NCBI GenBank assembly: GCA_025716855.1
Contig: JAIXMQ010000019.1
Location: 186,001-250,000 of the forward strand
Direction: 5' to 3'
DNA: 64,000 nt
Origin: Pilaira anomala
Taxonomy: Eukaryota > Mucoromycota > Mucoromycetes > Mucorales > Mucoraceae
Shown: positions 1-10,720 of the stretch, piece after piece
Position numbering within the stretch: position 1 is the stretch's first letter
How the letters are laid out: each line of letters opens with the position of its first letter
Position numbers and translations under genes: made by a program
The notes under the pieces: generated by a model
Database searches by the model: none
What the model was told of the DNA's origin: nothing
What the model saw: only the letters and a program-made list of their open reading frames with translations

Positions 1-1015
1 CGATGAGATCTTATAATAAGAAAAGGATTAGGTATTATTAAAAGAGTCGATCTTGGATCTTCATCGTATAAATGAGGCATGGTGAAAAAAAAAAAGTAAT
101 AAAAACAAACAAAGATATATAAGGTTTTTTTTTTCTATTTTGAACATCAAAGTATATAGAGCATACGAAGTTATATTTCATGGCTCTTTTTAAAAGATTA
201 TAATGCATAATACTTTATCAACCGATATCTGTCTGCATTTATCGCATATGTTATCTTTCTCTCTGTTTTATTATACTTTTTTTTTAAAAAAAAATGCAAA
301 AATTGCTTTAAATTCAATACACAGGCTACAAGCTCTTACTTTATCAGTGTAAAGGGGTACAAAAGTAAATAGATGAGTTGAACTGTGTACCCTTTTTTTT
401 TTAAGTTCCGTCTAGTTATGATGTATGCAAAAACATAATAGGACTCACTATTATGTACTACTTTTTTAAAGTAATATAACTCAATTAGCTTGTAAGCATT
501 TTTACTGACAATTACATATAAATTATATTCATAGAAAAACTCGCCAAACAAAAACATGTTTCAACTAGAAGAAAATGCGTTTTTTTTAATTGATTCCGGC
601 CGAAGTACAGTCTTTTAGTTTTTTATTGTATGAGGAAGAGATATTGTGATATTTGCTAAACAAAAAATCAGAAGGCGCTATTAACGAAATCCATTAAATT
701 TAGTAAATTCGGCAGTAACCCAAAGATGAAAGTAAACAGAAGTTAAATCTGCATACTACTTCAGTAGTTAGTATACCGAAAAGCCTTGTCGAGTAAAAAG
801 ACAGTTTATGTACAAATTACTTTTCCTTCCGTTTCAACACTTTCGATATTCAAGATATTACACTTCTTCCAGGTAAATTTTTTAATTTTTTTTTTATAGA
901 ACTTTGTTTTAATGATGATATAAAATACAGTGCAATTTATTAATAAAGACAATCTTCAAAATACAATAAGCAAGCAACAAGAAGACAAGCAGACTGATTA
1001 ACACTTTATAGGCCA
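1..1015. other. No gene seen; AT-rich intergenic DNA
   Basis: The stretch has many A and T runs and only short, unsupported open frames. I see no conserved protein motif, tRNA-like fold or terminal repeat. It ends at the 9-bp duplication that flanks the inverted-repeat element starting at 1025. Confidence 0.6.
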
Positions 1016-2814
1016 TTGTCTTATGACAAAAATTAAACATCACACACCCATTTTTTTTTCTTTTTTTTTGAAGAGCGGGCCCTTTTTATACTACCATTAC
1101 GTTACGGTAGAAAATATCTACGCTTCTTTATGTGTTTACTGATCTTGATTAGTCTTTTTGATAAAGAAAAACGAGGCATTGTAGACATGATTTTTTTGTT
1201 GTAGCGAAAATTTTTTTGAGCCAATCAAATCATCGGAAAAGGAGGAAAAAGTGTATTTTTAGGCAAAAATAAGCCAGTCCCCCCCTATGGATTTTTTCAA
1301 GATTCAGAAATATCCATACATCTTTACATTGAAAAGGTTTTAAAGCTTAGCTTTTTAACAATACATGTAGAATTTGACGCTCTTTTTAATGATGCAAAAA
1401 GTAAAGTAAAATAGTTACAAATATTTATAAGTATTATAAAAAAACGATATACAGTTTTTGTTAGGGCAAGTATATTTTTTACATAAAAAATAATAATTCT
1501 AAATCAATAGAAAGATGCGTCTTCAAATTCTGCATCGATTGTATATTATATTGTATAATAGAATAGGTAAAATAAAAGACTTTAATTTGAAAAGAAAGAA
1601 ATTTAGACCCAAATCTCAATTTTTAGGTCCAAAAACAGGAAAAAAACCAAATCAGGATACAGACGTATTTTGTTAGACAATGTTATATTCCAAAGATGTA
1701 GAATTTAAAAACTAAGATTTCTAGGCATTTAGATTTATTATCTTATATATAAAAAATATACATGTCCTAATAGAAGCTGTGCTTTCTCGCAATGACTATT
1801 AAACTTTATAATTATACTACTTTGATTTTTACATCATTCGAAAGAACGTCAAATTCTACCTTAGACATCAATAAAAAGCCAAACTTTAAAACCATTTAAA
1901 TACAAAGATATATCTACATTTCTAATTTTTAATTTTTTTTAAGCTGTGAAAAAAATTCCATTTTTTAGAAAAATTTGCTAGTCCCCCCCTATGAATTTTT
2001 TCAAAATTCAGAAATATCCATACATCTTTAGATTAAAAAGGTTTTAAAGCTTGGCCTTTTAATGACACATGTAAAATTTTGCGCTCTTTCTAATGATGTA
2101 AAAATCAAAGTTAAGTAATATTAATAATTTATGTTTATTGTCAGAAAACGAAATAAAGTTGTTATTAGGGCAAGTATATTTTCTGTTTCTAATAATATAA
2201 ATCAAATTATTTAGAAAGATGCGCCTTTAAATTCTGCACTTTCTGTATATCATATTGTTTAATAAAATAGTTGATTTAGAGGAACGTTACTTTGACAAGA
2301 AGGTATTTTTTGTCAAAATTTTGATTTCTGGGACCGAAAAACGAGGTGTATATAGACCATGCTACATGCACTCTCCATTTGTAGTGCATGTAAGGAAAAC
2401 AGTTTTTGTTAGAAAAAGTATATTTTTTACATATAAAAAAATCCATCTTTATATACAATAATCTGCCCATATAAATTTAAAATGTTTTGGATATAGTATT
2501 GTATAATGAAATAGTTAATATTGAAGGACTTTACTTTGACTTGAAAATTTTCCAGGGCTTAAATATGTGGTGTCTGTAGATACTAAAGTAGTGTGTGTAG
2601 TTTATATGAGGCGCGCTGATTTTTGCCTAAAAATGTATTTTTTTTTCACTTTTTTAGATGATTTGATTGGCTGAGGTTCTTTCCCACTATAAGAAAAAAC
2701 CTGAGTTATCTATTGTATCCCTTTTTCTTTATCAAAAAGACTGATTGAGGTCAGTAAACACGTAGTGTATTAGAAAATTAAGGCGGGTAATGTTTAATGG
2801 CTCTCTTGTCTTAT
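1016..2814. mobile_element. Inverted-repeat element copy 1 (1.78 kb, MULE-like, non-coding)
   Basis: The element body is 1025-2805. Its ends are inverted copies over roughly 250 bp. The left end holds TTAAACATCACAC, GTGTTTACTGATCTTGATTAG, then GCCAATCAAATCATCGGAAAAG and ATTTTTAGGCAAAAAT. The right end carries the reverse complements of the same blocks, including GCCTAAAAATG, GATGATTTGATTGGCT, GGTCAGTAAACAC and AATGTTTAA. The nine bases TTGTCTTAT occur directly outside both ends (1016-1024 and 2806-2814), as expected for a target-site duplication. A 9-bp duplication with long terminal repeats is typical of Mutator-like elements; assignment to that superfamily is inference. No transposase frame is present, so it is non-autonomous. 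Inside, a block of about 300 bp appears at 1270-1590, again at 1975-2290, and inverted at about 1800-1950. A second, similar copy lies at 28221-30033. Confidence 0.85.
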
Positions 2815-3130
2815 CTAATACAAGATATAATGCTATGTATGGAGGATTAGTTTTATTTTAAAACATAATCGAGAACAGTAAAAGAGAGAGAGAAGATGGA
2901 ACAGTTACTAACTAAATGACATACTTTCGTCTTATATTGTTTCTTATAGGCTTTCTAGTTTATATTGTAGTTGTCTTTGCAGCTTTAATTTAGTGTTGAT
3001 AGGCGTCTGATGGGCAACAATTACTAAGCTGACTTTGAATGAGGCAAGACATTTAAAGCAAATCATAATTCATTTTTGTTCTTTTATCTAATACATAAAC
3101 AATTGTTATCGTAATCTCATATTTTCTTTG
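2815..3130. other. Upstream region of the cystinosin-like gene
   Basis: This is AT-rich DNA between the repeat element and the first ATG. It contains a short GA-rich run (about 2880-2896). No defined promoter motif could be supported. Confidence 0.4.
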
Positions 3131-4479
3131 ATGGATCATTTACAGAATGAAAAATTGTGGCCTTACTTTTCGAGCCTTATTGGTTGGGTAAGTAACGAAT
3201 AAAGTAAAAAGCTTGTTTTCTTAAAGAAAAGAAAAGCTAATAAAATAAGCTTTTTAGTGTTACTTTTTAGCTTGGTCATTTAGTTTTTATCCACAAGCTA
3301 TTTTGAATTGGAAAAGAAAAAGGTAATTGAGTCTTTGGAGGAAAAAAAAATTAACCGAGTATTGATACAATTGAAAGCGTACAAGGACTCTCAATAGATT
3401 TTTTATATTATAATGTAGTTGGATTCTTTTGTTATTCGGTAAAAAACAGAAGAAAAAACAGAATAATTAGCATGTGATTAAACAAGTATAACAAAAGAAT
3501 AGGTGTTCAATTTATCATTTTATTTCAGTAAACATATACAAGATGAATGTAAGTTAAAGCTTAGAGAATATTTCAATTATTAGTAATACAATTGTGTGTG
3601 TATAGATAAAGAAAGGAATAATTCAAAAGAAAATTTGGTGCGAGCAAATGATGTGATGTTTGCACTACACGCATTCTTAATATCTTTATTTACATTAATT
3701 CAAACCTTTATCTACAAGGTAAAAAGCAAAAACAGAAGATATAGACGAAAGAGATGAATTACGTACTTACTTCTTGAAATAGAGAGATCATTCGCAACAT
3801 GTGTCTAAAATTGCGAAATATTTTATTTTGTCTGCCTTTATTGGTGCGGTGGGTTTGTTTTTTTATATCTTTGCCGGACATGCCATGTGGATTGATTTGA
3901 TGTATTATCTTAGTTATGTCAAATTGATTATAAGTTTAATCAAGTATATTCCTCAGGTATATATATTTCAAAAATGAAAGAGGTTGAAGGGTTAACTAAA
4001 GCTAAAATTATATTTGATTTTTAAAGGTTTGGATCAATTTTTATCGTAAATCTACAGTTGGATGGAGTATACACAATATTTTATTAGTAAGTAAAAAAAA
4101 AAGAAAAAAGAAAGGTGAATAATAAAAGGCTCAACTGTTTGTATAGGATTGTACAGGTGGTGTACTATCAAATGCGCAATTATTGCTTGATGCTTATCTC
4201 AGTGGAGATTGGAGTGGCGTATCTGGAAACCCAGTCAAACTGTAAGTTACACTGTGGCTCATATCATCTGAAAAAAAGTTTACATACATACTAAATTTAT
4301 TAATTGTTTGTAGTGGATTAGGATTACAATCCATTGCGTTTGATTTAATCTTTATAATACAACATTATGTACTTTATCGTGACCGTACTGACAAATATTT
4401 ACATACGGTGGAAGAAGAAAGAAGAAGACTAATCGCGGAAGGTCGTGTACCAAGGGCTGAGGATGAAGCTTATTTATAG
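3131..4479 (+). CDS. ERS1: Cystinosin-like lysosomal/vacuolar cystine transporter (Ers1 family)
   Basis: This is a proton-coupled cystine exporter of the vacuole/lysosome membrane, a seven-helix PQ-loop protein. I place nine exons: 3131-3187, 3258-3322, 3378-3438, 3503-3548, 3606-3718, 3783-3956, 4027-4086, 4147-4241 and 4314-4479. They total 837 nt (278 aa) and stay in frame throughout. The first PQ motif is in [17 protein letters not shown], followed by SVQGLSIDF and YSVFN. The second is in [19 protein letters not shown]. The [11 protein letters not shown] and [16 protein letters not shown] segments also match the family. The length is close to that of fungal Ers1, and the C-terminus is a charged tail rather than a long extension. 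The first two acceptor choices were fixed by conserved residues, because nearer AG sites put the frame out. It lies head-to-tail 64 bp before the next gene. The family call is secure; the symbol is by homology. Confidence 0.9.
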
Positions 4480-4543
4480 CCTTCGTGTTACTTTCAAATA
4501 AAAATTAGTTTTTTTCCCTTTTTCTTTTTCTATTTATTAAATA

Positions 4544-5648
4544 ATGTTTCTAGAGTTTAAACGTTGGGTCACAGTATGGGCATTAACTTTTGCCTTCTCG
4601 TTTCCAAGAGCTGGATATCCTCGTAGAGTTATTCAGTTTCTTCAGTTGTTTTTCTATCGAGCTAGAACGAGCTGGATTCATAAAGAGGAGTTTGGTTATT
4701 GGATCGCAGAAGATTTAAAGAAGAATGCAAAACGAGAAGCCATTCAAGATAGAATCTCGGAAGCAAACGTTATTATTTTATGGGTACCAGGTAAAAATAA
4801 AAATAAAAATAAAATAAGAAAACGATATAATACTTATTTAAACCAAAAATGTTTATAGGTGGTGGTTTTCGATTAAATTTAGGTAAATTATATACGTCTA
4901 CTTTTGCTACTTGGATTCGTGCACTAGAAGCAGATAAAAGTATCAAGAGCATGGTTTTTGTTGCTGATTATAGTAAGTGAAAACAATTTTTTTTATATTT
5001 TGAAGATTTCTAATTATTATTTTAGAACATGGACCTGAGGAATTGTTTCCTGCAGCAATTAAGGATATTGGAAATACATACCATTGGTTAGTGGATACAC
5101 TTCATATTGATCCTAAAAAGATTATTATTGGTGGTGATGATGCAGGTGTAGCGATTGCACTTGACACTTTATTAAATAAGATTGATCCATCTAAAAAGCC
5201 CGCTGGTATGATTTGCGCCTCGCCATATACAGGCTTAGAAGCTGGTGGTGAATCATGGAGAGCTAACCTTGGATCTGATGTGTTGAACGAAAACTCGATT
5301 ACTCGTATGGAAAATTGTTATTTGGGTATGGAAAATGAGGACGATGATGGTATTGAGTATGAAGATGGATTAAAACCTTTCGGTTATTTAAGAGAGTCTG
5401 TACAATTGGGCAGGATATTGCCAAGTCGCATGTTATTTTATTTGGGTGGTAAAGAAGTCTTGTTAGAGGAAGGTGGTATATTAGCTAATCGAGCTTCTCG
5501 TTCCGGTATTCAGGTCATGGTTGTTCAAGAGCCTTCTGGCATTCATCTTTGGTCTATGTTACCCGATGTATTGATTAATGATGAACAAATTAGACAATAT
5601 GCAGTTGACAGATTTGTTCAATTTGTTGAAGGAACAATAAAAAAGTAG
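4544..5648 (+). CDS. Alpha/beta-hydrolase (HSL/esterase-like) with Asp in place of the nucleophile Ser
   Basis: Three exons (4544-4790, 4859-4972, 5026-5648) give 327 aa. The oxyanion-hole region reads WVPGGGFRLN (HGGGF in classical hormone-sensitive-lipase relatives), followed by VFVADYKHGPEE, the position of the usual DYRLAPE segment. At the nucleophile elbow, where the family has GDSAG, this protein reads GGDDAG, so the catalytic Ser (about residue 159) is Asp. The acid position is in LGGKEVLLEE and the His is kept in SGIHLWSM. The N-terminus has a weakly hydrophobic stretch (VTVWALTFAFSF) that could be a membrane anchor. The fold call is strong. Catalysis by the usual serine mechanism looks lost, so it may be a pseudoenzyme or have a different function. 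I see no frameshift or stop that would mark it as a dead gene. Confidence 0.8.
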
Positions 5649-5729
5649 TCACTATTTAAGCATGCATTTTGGTTTTCTTTTTTCTTTTTTTTTTCTTCTT
5701 CTCTCTTTTAACTATTTCTTTCATTTACA

Positions 5730-7052
5730 ATGTTGCGTCAATGTGTCAAGTTACAGCTGGGTTTATTAGCTCGACAAAGAACGATCGCTTTATTACCAGT
5801 GATCTGTCGTCATGCTTCTTCTTATACAAACAGTAAACCTAGAGAAAAACAACAGGAAGAGCCTCGCACTTTCAACCGTCGTTATGTTGAAGTGGATACA
5901 CCTTTTGCTCATGCTAACAAGTATACCTATGCTATGCCCGATGATGCCTATGTCGCTTCTGATAAGGTCTCGAAAATTTTAGAAATTGGTACTGTAGATG
6001 ATGCAGCGGATTATATCAAGGCCCTGCCAATGTATTTACAATCTCCTGTCGTTTGGAACCAATTGATTGGACACTGCGCAAAACATGGAAGAGCAAACTA
6101 TGCCGAACAATTTTACTCACAGGTAAAAAAAAAAAAAAAAAAAAAAAATAGAATCGATATATCAAAAGATTCTAACGTATCTGTATAGATGAGAAAGCGA
6201 GGATTAGAACCTAATGAACGTACCTTTACTCACATGTTGACAGCATATGCTAAAAGTACATCACTTCAAGCGATCAGAAATGCAGAAGCTTGGGTGAAGC
6301 GTATGGAAAATTTTAAGCTTGAACCTTCTACAATTCATATGAACAACTTGATGCGAGTTTATAATAATGCAAAGGAACCTGAAAGAACAATTGAAGCTTT
6401 AAAAGGGATGACACCCACCAGTGGTGTTGTACCAGATGCAGTGACTTATTCAATTGCATTACAAGGATGTGTTGAATTAAATCAAAGAGACCGTGCAGAA
6501 GAAGTGAGAAATATTTGGAACGACATCATTTATCGATTGGATAGAAACCAACGTGGTGGATCCTTGTTATCTCAAAAAGCTTCAGATATTGCTTGGACAG
6601 AGACAGCGATTCGTAAAAATACAAAGGAAACTGAATTAGAAATTGATGATTCTTTAGTTGTATCCTTATTGAGTGCAGTTACACGTACTGCAGCAAGTGA
6701 AAAAGATGTATTGACGGGTATTGAAGCAATTGCTCGTTTGTATTCTTTGTGTCCTCCAAGAGCAGCTGAATTGATGGAAAAGAATGCATTACAACGTAAA
6801 TCTGGGTTTGGATTTCAACCTTCTGTCAAGGTACTGGATGCTATCTTACGGTTTTCAGGAGGATTAGGAGAGTATCAATTGGGTAAAGAATATTTTGATT
6901 TAGCTTTGAACCAGTTCCCTCGATTAAAGCCTGATCAATATGTGACTGATGCTCATGATTGGATCGAAAAACAATTGAAAAGAAGAACAAACTTTGAAAA
7001 AAAGACAAAATACTTGAAGAACAGAGATAACAAAGACTTTAAAAGAAAATAA
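5730..7052 (+). CDS. Mitochondrial pentatricopeptide-repeat (PPR) protein
   Basis: Two exons (5730-6122 and 6189-7052) give 418 aa. The N-terminus is Arg-rich, lacks acidic residues and is followed by a Ser/His stretch (RQRTIALLPVICRHASSY), as in a mitochondrial presequence. PPR-type helix pairs follow: SPVVWNQLIGHCAKHGRANYAEQFYSQM, RGLEPNERTFTHMLTAYAK, LEPSTIHMNNLMRVYNNAK and GVVPDAVTYSIALQGCVEL, each with the asparagine/threonine pattern of the repeat. The C-terminus is highly basic. PPR proteins bind organellar RNA in processing, translation or the mitoribosome; which of these applies cannot be told here. The intron follows a Gln codon and begins with a long A run, and the second exon starts at the codon for Met in MRKRGLEP. 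Confidence 0.8.
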
Positions 7053-7134
7053 ACTAGATATTCATTTATATAATTAAAATAAATAGAAAGATACACATAG
7101 ATTTTCGTAAAAAAAAATAGAATTTTTTTAAATA

Positions 7135-7729
7135 CAGTGCATCTATTCTTAAATCGAAAATTTTTAGCCCTAGCTACTTTTTTTTAAAAAAATGTAAATT
7201 TACTACCAAAAAAAGTAATTTAATCATTTATAATAAACATATATCTTTTAAATTAAATCTGTTAAAGATATGTATGAAAACAGAAATTTAATTTTGATAA
7301 AAAAAAATTTCAAAATAAGTTGATAAAATATCGACGTAACAGCAGGGCCGACTAGAAAATGTCCAGCTATTTTGGCAACCAAAATTCATATCAGAGCAGT
7401 ATCAGCCAATGATATTGCAGTATATGGTTACACCAATTTTTAAAATGTTACAGGAAGAGGCTTCAGATATAGACATCAACAAAATTGGGATTGAAGAAGT
7501 TCTCCAAATTTTAAAATCACATGATTAACTTCTTTTGATTCAATAAAAAATTATTTACTCATATTATATGAGTTCAGACAGAAAATTTAAAAGTGTTTTA
7601 TTGGTTTAAACTATAAAAAGCTGTGAGAGTTTCCTAAATAGTAACTTTTTTATATGAAAACTGAGTTTAAACCCAAAAACTGAGAATGTCCGTTTTTTAA
7701 AAAAATTCGATTTAAGAATAGATGCACTG
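7135..7729. mobile_element. Tc1/mariner-type MITE (595 bp) with TA target duplication
   Basis: The ends are inverted repeats of about 27 bp: CAGTGCATCTATTCTTAAAT at the left and its reverse complement ATTTAAGAATAGATGCACTG at the right. Each end is flanked by TA (7133-7134 and 7730-7731). CAGT-starting termini on a TA duplication are the hallmark of Tc1/mariner insertions. The interior has no long open frame or DDE/D transposase motif, so this is a non-autonomous element. It sits at the 3' end of a minus-strand reading frame (see the remnant at 7731-8134). Confidence 0.85.
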
Positions 7730-7730
7730 T

Positions 7731-8134
7731 AGCTTTATGAACTAATAAAATAATGACAGTGAATATAGTCATAAACATGAGAAGGAGATTTGGGCCTGTC
7801 ATTTTGGAGACACCACTAAAAGTGTCAGGGGAAACACCAGGGATTTGAACGTTAGTAGGGTAAGTACAACTAACTGGACAGAACATGCCAGTTGCATCAT
7901 AAAAAACTGATAAAAAGGATCATTTAACGACTAAAATTTAAAACAGCCATAGTCTCCTTATGCGCTTAAGCCGATAGGTAATATTCTACTACAAGAGCCA
8001 GTAACGGCCTTTATCAGTTCGTAGAATACCTGAAGATTGTCTAAACCCACAACCGCAGTCTTATTTGAACAGTTATGGATGAATTCAAGAGGATTATTGC
8101 TAATATAAGCTTTGCTAATACGGGAAACGGGCAT
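7731..8134 (-). pseudogene. Remnant of a membrane or GPI-anchored protein gene, 3' end hit by a MITE
   Basis: On the minus strand, two coding-like segments can be joined: 8134-7993 (MPVSRISKAYISNN..., ending VTGS) and 7906-7731 (YDATGMFCPVSCTYPTN...SKMTGPN, then a hydrophobic run LLLMFMTIFTVIILLVHKA). The junction uses GT at 7992 and TAG/CAG-type DNA near 7907. The Cys-Pro pairs followed by a C-terminal hydrophobic helix suggest a secreted, membrane- or GPI-anchored protein. The mariner-type element begins right after the Ala codon; removing it with one TA gives GCT ATT TAA, a stop two codons on. I could not find a convincing 5' exon or signal peptide upstream, so I treat it as partial or broken. 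Confidence 0.4.
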
Positions 8135-8149
8135 AATAGTTAAACCTGT

Positions 8150-9570
8150 TTATATTTCAGTTATGTATGTAAAATATTTATAAATATAAAACCTTACATG
8201 GTTTTGTATACTAAAAAAAAAAATCAGACTTTTGCCTTATTTCTGACTTGGAGAATTCCATAAATTTCAAGAAATTGCAGCCTTAAATCGGGAACGGCTT
8301 TAAATAGAACAGCCTTAAACAGAGTGGGAACTTACTACTACTACTACTACTACTTTATTCCCATTTTATCTTTTTACCTGGACTTTTTTTTAAAAAATAA
8401 ACTCATAACTGTCTGAATTATTTGGTTTGATTGACGGTTCATGTATGCCAAATAAATAAATATATTTCTACTTTCAGTAAGTTTTGCACTCTCAAATACA
8501 AATTATGCATAGATGTGTATTCTATTATTTTACGAGATATAAATATAAGTAATAGCTACTCGATAGATATGATGTTTATTAAAACTTCCTTCTTCATTAA
8601 TTATTGCCTATTCTTTTAGTTATGCAGCATACTATCCATGTCACATATAGTTTTATAATAAACCAACCTTGCCTTTCAAGTAAAATGATCTACTAGTAGT
8701 ACATTTGAAAGGTATAAAGGGTGATTAAAGCTATAAAGAAAAAAACAGCAGCATATATATATTATTTTCGTAACAGGTTAAATAGTACATACAATTTGTT
8801 TCGCTTTATTGTTAAGTAAATTAAGTAAGAGTTGAAGGATTCATATCTACATATAATAAAAAATACACATAGAAAACGTTGAAAATAAATATTTACTTTT
8901 TAAACCAAATAGTTGTCTATTTATGTATTCCCAAAATAAAGCCTTATCTTTTTATCTCACAGGGTCAAACCCTTTTCTTTTTCTGGGTTGATTAGCCGTT
9001 AACAGCATTATAATTTGATAAGAAAGGTTATTATTAGTATCACTTTAGCACAAATCGATTGAGTACAGAATTCGCAACTGCTATTTGTTCGACATACATG
9101 AATATATTTTTAAAATTATTCATGACCTAAAAATGCACAATGCGTTTGTTCAACTAGGTCTTTCTGCATCGAATATCTAAAGTAACAATCTAAGCACATG
9201 TCTCTACTGTACATACTTGACCATACAGGAAATACCTCTATTTAACTATTCGTTGTATCTCAAAGATTGAGTAGAATAGGATTATATTATCCCCAGATGA
9301 ATATGTGAGATTGACAATTCCTTTTTTTTTTGGTCTTATAGCTCCATTGATTCAATATTAGAGAGTTATGCTTTTTATAAGAATATGTAGATACTTTCGG
9401 ATAAAGCTCATATTTTTTACAAACCAATACAATGATATTACCCTCTTAATTTTAATGTTGGTTTGACAAAAGTGTCATTCTTCCAACTCGCTGAGGTTAA
9501 ATAGAAGAAAACACCCTAAAAAATTCGTTTTTCAAGTGAAGAGCTTGTTTTATGCAAACTAATTTATAAA
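8150..9570. other. No gene seen; AT-rich intergenic DNA
   Basis: It contains an (ACT)n microsatellite at about 8335-8354 and many A/T runs. Open frames are short and show no family motif. The 3' part forms the upstream region of the syntaxin gene. Confidence 0.5.
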
Positions 9571-10562
9571 ATGATAGATGAGGACCCTTTCTTAATTGTG
9601 AAAAGGTAAATAAACCAAGTTTTACTGACATCAGACTTACTAGTTTTCTTTTTAAAAAAGTCAAGTGGAAGAATCTTTAGTCAATGCTTCTAATCTGTTT
9701 GAATCTTGGAAACGTATTCAGCAAACAGTATCTTCTCCCAAAAACCAAGAACTTTTGTGGACAGCAGATGAATTAAATTCAACAATAGAAGCTATTGAGC
9801 AAGACATTGAAGATTTGCAAGAAGCATTACAAGCAGCACAGAACAATCCTTCACAATTTCAGCTGACTGCAAAGGAGTTAAATTCAAGAAAGAAGTTTTT
9901 GGATAATTCTCGTAATACAATTCATTCTATACGTAAAACGCTGGCCAATCCTCCTAATAAGAAGGTAGGATATACAAGGGATATGTCCAAAATAAATCTC
10001 TCTTTCTAATTATATATTATAGAGTCATAATAATGCAAGTGGATCATATCAAACAGCACGACAAAACGATAATAGTTTATTCATTGAAAGCGAACAGCAG
10101 CAACAAATGGTATAAAAAAATATGGATAAATTTATCAAGAAAAATGCTAATTTCATGGATAGATGATTATGCAAGATCAAGATCAACATTTGGATGCCAT
10201 GGGAGGTACTTTGGTGAATTTAAAAGAAATTGCAGGTACAATGAACCGAGAGATTGATGACCAAGTCATGTAGGTACTATTTATGTGGATATGTAACTTT
10301 GTATCAGTGTTATTGACTATAATAACTATTGTAGTTTACTGGATGATTTGGGCGATCAAGTAGATCGCTCAGAAGGAAAGTTAAAAAATGCTATGAGAAG
10401 AGTGACAACAATATTAAAGAAAGAAGAAGGTAACTAGATATTATTAAAGTGAAACAATACCCATTAAATGTCAAATGTTATATAGAATCAAAGTCTGGCT
10501 ATTGTATTTGCTGCCTTATTATCATATTAATTGTCTTATTAGTGCTTGTGATAATGATGTGA
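9571..10562 (+). CDS. TLG1: Syntaxin-6/Tlg1-type Qc-SNARE of the TGN/endosome
   Basis: Six exons (9571-9605, 9661-9964, 10023-10109, 10163-10269, 10335-10429, 10486-10562) encode 234 aa. The first exon, MIDEDPFLIVK, matches the conserved start of syntaxin 6/10 proteins. The N-terminal three-helix Habc region follows (LFESWKRIQ..., LLWTADELNSTIEAIEQDIEDLQEAL, then FQLTAKELNSRKKFL). The SNARE motif lies at about residues 139-205 (QDQDQHLDAMGGTLVNLKEI...LLDDLGDQVDRSEGKLKNAM), with Gln at its centre. A C-terminal tail anchor CLIIILIVLLVLVIMM ends the protein. Its role is fusion of endosome-derived vesicles with the trans-Golgi, together with other Q- and R-SNAREs. Length is close to human syntaxin 6 (255 aa). 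The gene directly precedes the DRS2-type flippase, which acts in the same compartment, though no functional link is implied by position alone. Confidence 0.92.
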
Positions 10563-10720
10563 TTTTGAGCGCCAAGGAAAAAGTTTATTTATTTGTAACT
10601 TGAGTATAAAAATAACCTTGTGTTCCCCGGGAGATATTTTTAAATTACCTTTCTCTTTCTCTCTACTTTTCTTTTCAGCCCCCTTTATTTTATTTTTTAT
10701 CTTATAAAAAGCCATTTTAA

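Noticed and set aside
2255..2461. Frames inside inverted-repeat copies 1 and 2 with similar translation (2255-2461 and 29456-29719)
   Set aside because: They are similar only because the elements are copies; the encoded peptides show no domain and lie over a DNA hairpin. No sign of codon-level selection could be judged by eye.
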